Assembly: GCA_034698045.1 (NCBI GenBank)
Contig: JAQGAU010000614.1
Coordinates: 1-25,663, forward strand
Origin: Paramacrobiotus richtersi
Taxonomy: Eukaryota; Tardigrada; Eutardigrada; Parachela; Macrobiotidae
Length of the DNA stretch: 25,663 nt
Direction of reading: 5' to 3'
A program made the translations under genes and the position numbers. The notes under the pieces were generated by a model. The model saw nothing but the letters and a program-made list of their open reading frames with translations. It did no database searches and had not been told where the DNA came from. Shown piece by piece: positions 22,147 through 25,663 of this stretch (position 1 is its first letter; the number at the start of each line of letters is the position of its first letter).

Positions 22147-22487
22147 CTGACCGGAAGTTTACTTGCATCACGTTGGGGAATATGTGGGGAAATAGCTCAA
22201 CTCGTGACCAAAATGCCTTATTTGTAACTTTATCTTTCTTATTTGTTAAAATAGCCAGATTGTTTAATATTTATATTGTCGTTTATTAGTTAGATTATAC
22301 GCTGCTCTGTATAAAATCCATTTTGTTTATAGTAATTTATTGTGGTCATTTTATTGTAGTAATTATATATAACCCGGCTCGGAATTCAAATCTTTCAGCT
22401 CCAGCGAAAGTAGGACAAATTCTTTTATTTCCAGTCTACCGTTTTAATTTACGGTGTGAAGCTTCGTATATAGTTTGGGTATTTACC

Positions 22488-22493
22488 AATAAA
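22488..22493 (+). terminator. Polyadenylation signal AATAAA, probably for ABHD14
   Basis: A canonical hexamer 342 bases downstream of the ABHD14 stop, on the same strand and followed by T-rich sequence. Assigned by position and sequence only. Confidence 0.5.
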
Positions 22494-22585
22494 GATAATT
22501 TAGGAAAAAATCAACTCCTTCATAAGCAGTTCGATTACTAGAAGCATGAACAAAAAGACTGTTTTAACATTTTTTTGTGACTGTT

Positions 22586-22607
22586 TTTCTGCTTTAACAA
22601 GCAGAAA
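22586..22607. repeat. Perfect hairpin, 9-base arms
   Basis: TTTCTGCTT and AAGCAGAAA flank a 4-base TAAC loop. It is surrounded by GACTGTTTT repeated at 22579 and 22609 (approximate). It lies just past the ABHD14 polyadenylation signal. No function assigned. Confidence 0.7.
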
Positions 22608-23167
22608 TGACTGTTTTAGCTGGATTTAATGCGAATTTCTGCATGGTGCCATAAGCCACTGTTCCACAACTTTGTCCCTGGTGTTTTGTTGTCGTATGTG
22701 TTGATAATTAGCCATTGAACAGAAACGTCTGACACGTGAGCTTGTCACTTCGGCACACACATTGTAGTGAATAAAATTTACAATTAAACAGAGCCGTAAA
22801 AATAATCCTGAACGCGGTTATAGAAAATCGGCATCCAATGAGAATCTTACATAACGTCTTCTACCGCAACCCGGTAATTTTTCAACAAATGTAAAAAACA
22901 CACTCATGCATTCAAAATGCGGTAACAACTCATAGTCCATGCAGTGCATTTACACGTTATTACATATTATACGCATTAGTGCGAGCGATCTTCAGTATGC
23001 CGACATTCATTTCGTAACCAGCGTGTATTGTTACCAGAAGGAAAAAGTTCTGTACTTTGTTGCGGAGTGATTGTATTCCGCCAAATTCCATCCACCGTAA
23101 TCAGGGGCCGGCTAGAATGGAATCTTTAATTAACACTCTCTCTCGCGCTGGCCATTAATTAAGCGCG

Positions 23168-23248
23168 TCAACGTAATCCCAGCGTCAGCGCCAAATCGTC
23201 GCTGACCTTCTGCAGCCACTCACTTTCCCTTTCAGTGTAATCATCGAC
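23168..23248 (-). CDS. Probable C-terminal exon of an unrecognised gene
   Basis: On the minus strand an acceptor-like AAAAATGTAG (ending 23249) is followed by 26 codons and TGA: VDDYTERESEWLQKVSDDLA then LTLGLR. The peptide is a regular amphipathic helix with balanced composition, much more coding-like than neighbouring frames. Directly upstream, in the same frame and separated only by that TAG, a frame from 23446 ends IHIEASPKRKNNRRKM; it may be coincidental, or the TAG may simply be the last bases of an intron. The rest of the gene was not found; it would lie at coordinates above 23250. No family recognised. Confidence 0.35.
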   Translation of the reverse strand, partial: VDDYTERESEWLQKVSDDLALTLGLR

Positions 23249-24003
23249 CTACATTTTTCGTCGATTGTTCTTCCTTTTTGGACTGGCCTCAATATGGATA
23301 TTGATTGTTGACGGGGGGATATTTGCACGGACAATCTTGCAGACGGATCGGACTGTCGTCGTGTGTATGCGTTTTTTGGCGCAAGAGGTAACAGTTTTAA
23401 CAGGGAGGTTGTGTTTTTTTCTGCGCGTGTACTGGTGATCATGCACCGATGTTTAGGTTGTAGAAAGCTAGAAAGTTGTAATAAAAAGTTGGCAAAAATA
23501 CTGGATGCATGCTTGCAGTTTCTCCTTGAAGGAATGCATAATATTGCGTAATGTGTACCGTGAATTAGCAAATCGTGTAAAATTTTGGCCGGGTGCGGTT
23601 TTATCCATACTTATATTAAAATTGTAATATGTACAAGAAAGTTTTGTACAGAATGCCAATAGGACGCTGTAACCGCAGTAATGTAATAAAATGTTTTTTT
23701 TTCTTCAAAATTGACCAATTTCTAGTAAAAACACGTGCACTGGAAATCAGCTGGACTGTCATGTTTTCGGACATCTGGGGAAAAAATCGCGAAAAATAAG
23801 CGAATAAATTCATTCATCGAATTGTCGGTCAGGAGCATATCTTCCCCTTTCTTCGGTACAGTTAAAATGAGCAAATAAAAAGGAAAAATTAACAACCGTT
23901 TCTCTACATAAAAGCTTATACAATGACCAATCCAGTTTCGACAGCTCAAAATACTGCTTTCAATTATTAATTAATGAAATCTGCCGTTCGCTTCGAATTG
24001 TCA

Positions 24004-24051
24004 ATGAATTCATGAATTAATGATGAATTAATCATGAATTAATGAATTCAT
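24004..24051. repeat. AT-rich tandem/palindromic repeat
   Basis: Bounded by two copies of the self-complementary ATGAATTCAT (24004-24013 and 24042-24051), with ATGAATTAAT repeated at 11-base spacing between them. It is rich in TAATTA/ATTAAT cores, which could bind homeodomain proteins or simply form a cruciform. Confidence 0.75.
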
Positions 24052-24197
24052 AATTCCGCACCGACTTTCCCAGTGTTTAGTTCGTCACTCTGTATGTTTG
24101 TACAACTCTACGCAAGTAAAAACTACATACCCATACTCATTGATTGACGACTGTCCTTACAGTTCTCCCGTTTTAACGGCGAAGGAAACCGCCGCTG

Positions 24198-24395
24198 CAA
24201 CTTAAACAATCATCAACTTTGACTTCCGATTATCCTCCCCCCTCTCTTTGGGTCCACTCGGATGCAGACACGGAGTGTATCGACGAATCTACCAACGTGA
24301 CCACAATGTTAAACAACTTTGTCAACATGTTGATTGCCCTGTCCCACCGCCCACCCAAGACGCCAAAGACACGTTCCGGAATGCCAATTCTTTAA
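24198..24395 (+). other. Exon-like frame, unrecognised
   Basis: Open + strand frame with GC-richer sequence reading SSTLTSDYPPPSLWVHSDAD, then TECIDESTNVTTMLNNFVNM, and ending RPPKTPKTRSGMPIL before TAA at 24393. It could be a terminal exon. The nearest good acceptor (TCCTTACAG at 24153-24161) would lead through a stop in this frame, so its left border is unknown. It could instead be leader or promoter sequence of the convertase gene, 400 bases downstream. Confidence 0.25.
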
Positions 24396-24794
24396 CAAAC
24401 ACACATATACTGGTCCGATATGCCGACATATATAAGACGCCCATTCCAATAACGTAATCGTTTAGCACCATTCCCTTTTTGCATATCACGGCCGGAAGTC
24501 CAGACTGTAAATTTCCCCTTTATTTTTTTCAGATATATATACATATTTTTATATTTCCAAGGATTTTGTTTCGTGTTACTTTTTTCGTTATGTATTTAAT
24601 TTCTAAATAATATTCAACCAATTTTTTTATTATTTTTACTAGTTTTTCTGTTTGAACAATTTAAACGTGGAATAGATTTTTCTGAAATATTTTTTGGGGA
24701 TTATGGTGTTTATGTTATTGCGTAATGGTATGTGGATCAGTGTGTGATCGGTCGTCATTCATCGGTAACATATTGCGCCAGACAGTGGACTACG

Positions 24795-24968
24795 ATGCCT
24801 GTATCGGATAAGACACGTGAATGCCTGCTCATAGCGCTCTTTGTACTGGCCTCTTTTGTGTCGGCGAACCGTGCCCATTATGTCAACGAATGGCTACTGG
24901 AAGTGCCGGGCGGGATGGATATGGCCAGGGATGTTGGTGACCAGTATGGATTTGATTTAGTTAAACAG
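24795..24968 (+). CDS. Proprotein convertase (kexin/furin-type subtilase, PC1/3-like), first coding exon
   Basis: ATG 24795 opens a signal peptide (core CLLIALFVLASFVSA, about residues 11-25). The start of an S8 propeptide follows: HYVNEWLLEVPGGMDMARDV then GDQYGFDLVKQ. The VNEW..E.PGG...A....GFDL pattern is the inhibitory prodomain of secretory-pathway convertases and is closest to PC1/3 by eye. Such enzymes cleave prohormones and neuropeptide precursors at paired basic residues. The exon ends in phase 0 at CAG|GTACAT. The catalytic domain (Asp, His, Asn, Ser) lies beyond the window, so the exact subtype is uncertain. Confidence 0.82.
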
Positions 24969-25663
24969 GTACATCGTTAATTTATCGCATCTGTATTTAG
25001 TGCGACTGAATAATTTGATTAGATCTCTGTCTATTCATTCACATAATGGTACCCACTGAATAAATGCAAAATCTGGATAAGTAAAATCTCCTTAAAGTTT
25101 TAGTGGGTTTGGTTTATTCGAAAAAAACCCCGGGTGTAAAGAATTAACTAACTAAATAAATTTAATAAGTAAATTATATTGAACATATTTTATATTATAT
25201 TATATTTTATTATATATTATTGAACATATCGACAGCTAGAAACTAAGCTTATTTTTGTGTAATTAAAATTGTTTATGAACTGCTAATTATGACGACCTTT
25301 ATTAAAGTTAGTAGGTAAACATAAAATATTTCTTGTCAAAAACTTTTTGCATTTTTTATGAAGAATATTGCCTTCGTTTCTAAGCTTTCTGCAATGCAAT
25401 GCATGTAACTTGTAAGGAATGAAATATTGATTATTAATTGATTATTAGTAGGAGTATAATAATTCTGACGTGTGTACACTTGAAAACAGTCGACGTTCCC
25501 GGTAAACTAATTATATTAAGCTGTCAATGGAAAGCCTTCGCAGATGTATAACTGTTGTTCAAACAATCATCAACTCCTGAAAGAAAAACGTTATTACGGT
25601 AATGCGATCGGCATCAGTACTTTATACCGGTGGATCCGCGCTTAGTGGTGTGTGACTGACTTC
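24969..25663 (+). other. Intron 1 of the proprotein convertase gene (partial)
   Basis: Begins at the donor GTACAT. It is AT-rich, with simple TATTA runs near 25180-25220 and repeated ATTGATTATTA near 25433-25448. No further exon with a convertase motif (such as the next prodomain block or the processing site) is visible before the window ends, so the intron is at least 695 bases. Confidence 0.6.

Larger units (their letters stand above)
22147..24794. other. Intergenic region between ABHD14 and the proprotein convertase
   Basis: The first 350 bases are the ABHD14 3' flank. The rest is AT-rich and mostly featureless. It contains a hairpin (22586-22607), a probable minus-strand terminal exon (23168-23248), an AT-rich palindromic repeat (24004-24051) and a + strand exon-like frame (24198-24395). 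Just before the convertase start (24520-24720) the DNA is strongly T-rich. Confidence 0.5.

Noticed and set aside
22515-22545. Possible tRNA B-box (CAGTTCGATTAC)
   Set aside because: No A-box at the right distance and no cloverleaf stems could be drawn.
23616-23949. Minus-strand frames rich in F, L, I and K
   Set aside because: Composition is that expected from translated AT-rich DNA; no signals or motifs.
1-25663. CRISPR arrays, rRNA, operons, intact DNA transposons, LINEs and virus-like elements
   Set aside because: No regular spaced repeats, no rRNA core sequences, no polymerase, integrase, transposase or capsid motifs, and no long terminal repeats were seen. The exons and introns show this is an animal nuclear locus.

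Overview
This is eukaryotic, almost certainly invertebrate animal, nuclear DNA. Genes are split by short GT-AG introns (about 60-400 bases, some longer), intergenic DNA is AT-leaning, and the families are metazoan: DIS3L2, ABHD14, GT92, Ig-domain proteins and a proprotein convertase. A compact ecdysozoan genome such as a tardigrade or small arthropod would fit, but nothing here proves the phylum. No rRNA, tRNA, CRISPR array, intact transposon or virus-like element was recognised.

Layout. (1) 1-8151: two tandem head-to-tail DIS3L2-type 3'-5' exoribonuclease genes on the + strand. The first is cut by the window start. The second (about 4357-7620) has 11 traceable exons. Exon lengths and splice phases match exactly between copies, and the duplicated block runs about 500 bases past the stop codons. 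(2) 8636-11664, minus strand: a large P-loop GTPase. Its domain exon is joined, with matching splice phases, to two upstream exons coding a hydrophilic N-terminus with three 8-residue repeats, giving a predicted 789 aa. (3) 11665-14150: mostly non-coding, with a few short exon-like frames. (4) About 14150-14520: two decayed fragments of the ABHD14 gene found 6 kb further on. (5) 14807-about 16330, minus strand: a secreted or surface protein with Ig-like domains, carrying a fresh 241/240-base tandem duplication over one exon and apparently a GC-AG intron. (6) 17658-19356, minus strand: a two-exon type II membrane glycosyltransferase of family GT92. (7) 19822-22146, + strand: a complete four-exon ABHD14 hydrolase, divergent from the GT92 gene across a 465-base shared upstream region. 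(8) 22147-24794: mostly non-coding, with a probable C-terminal exon on the minus strand and another exon-like frame. (9) 24795-24968: the signal-peptide and prodomain exon of a proprotein convertase that continues beyond the window.

The genes do not form an obvious pathway. The recurring theme is local duplication: the DIS3L2 tandem pair, the ABHD14 fragment copy, the Ig exon duplication and the repeat-built GTPase N-terminus. All gene models were spliced by eye, so internal boundaries with phase agreement are fairly secure, while 5' ends are not.
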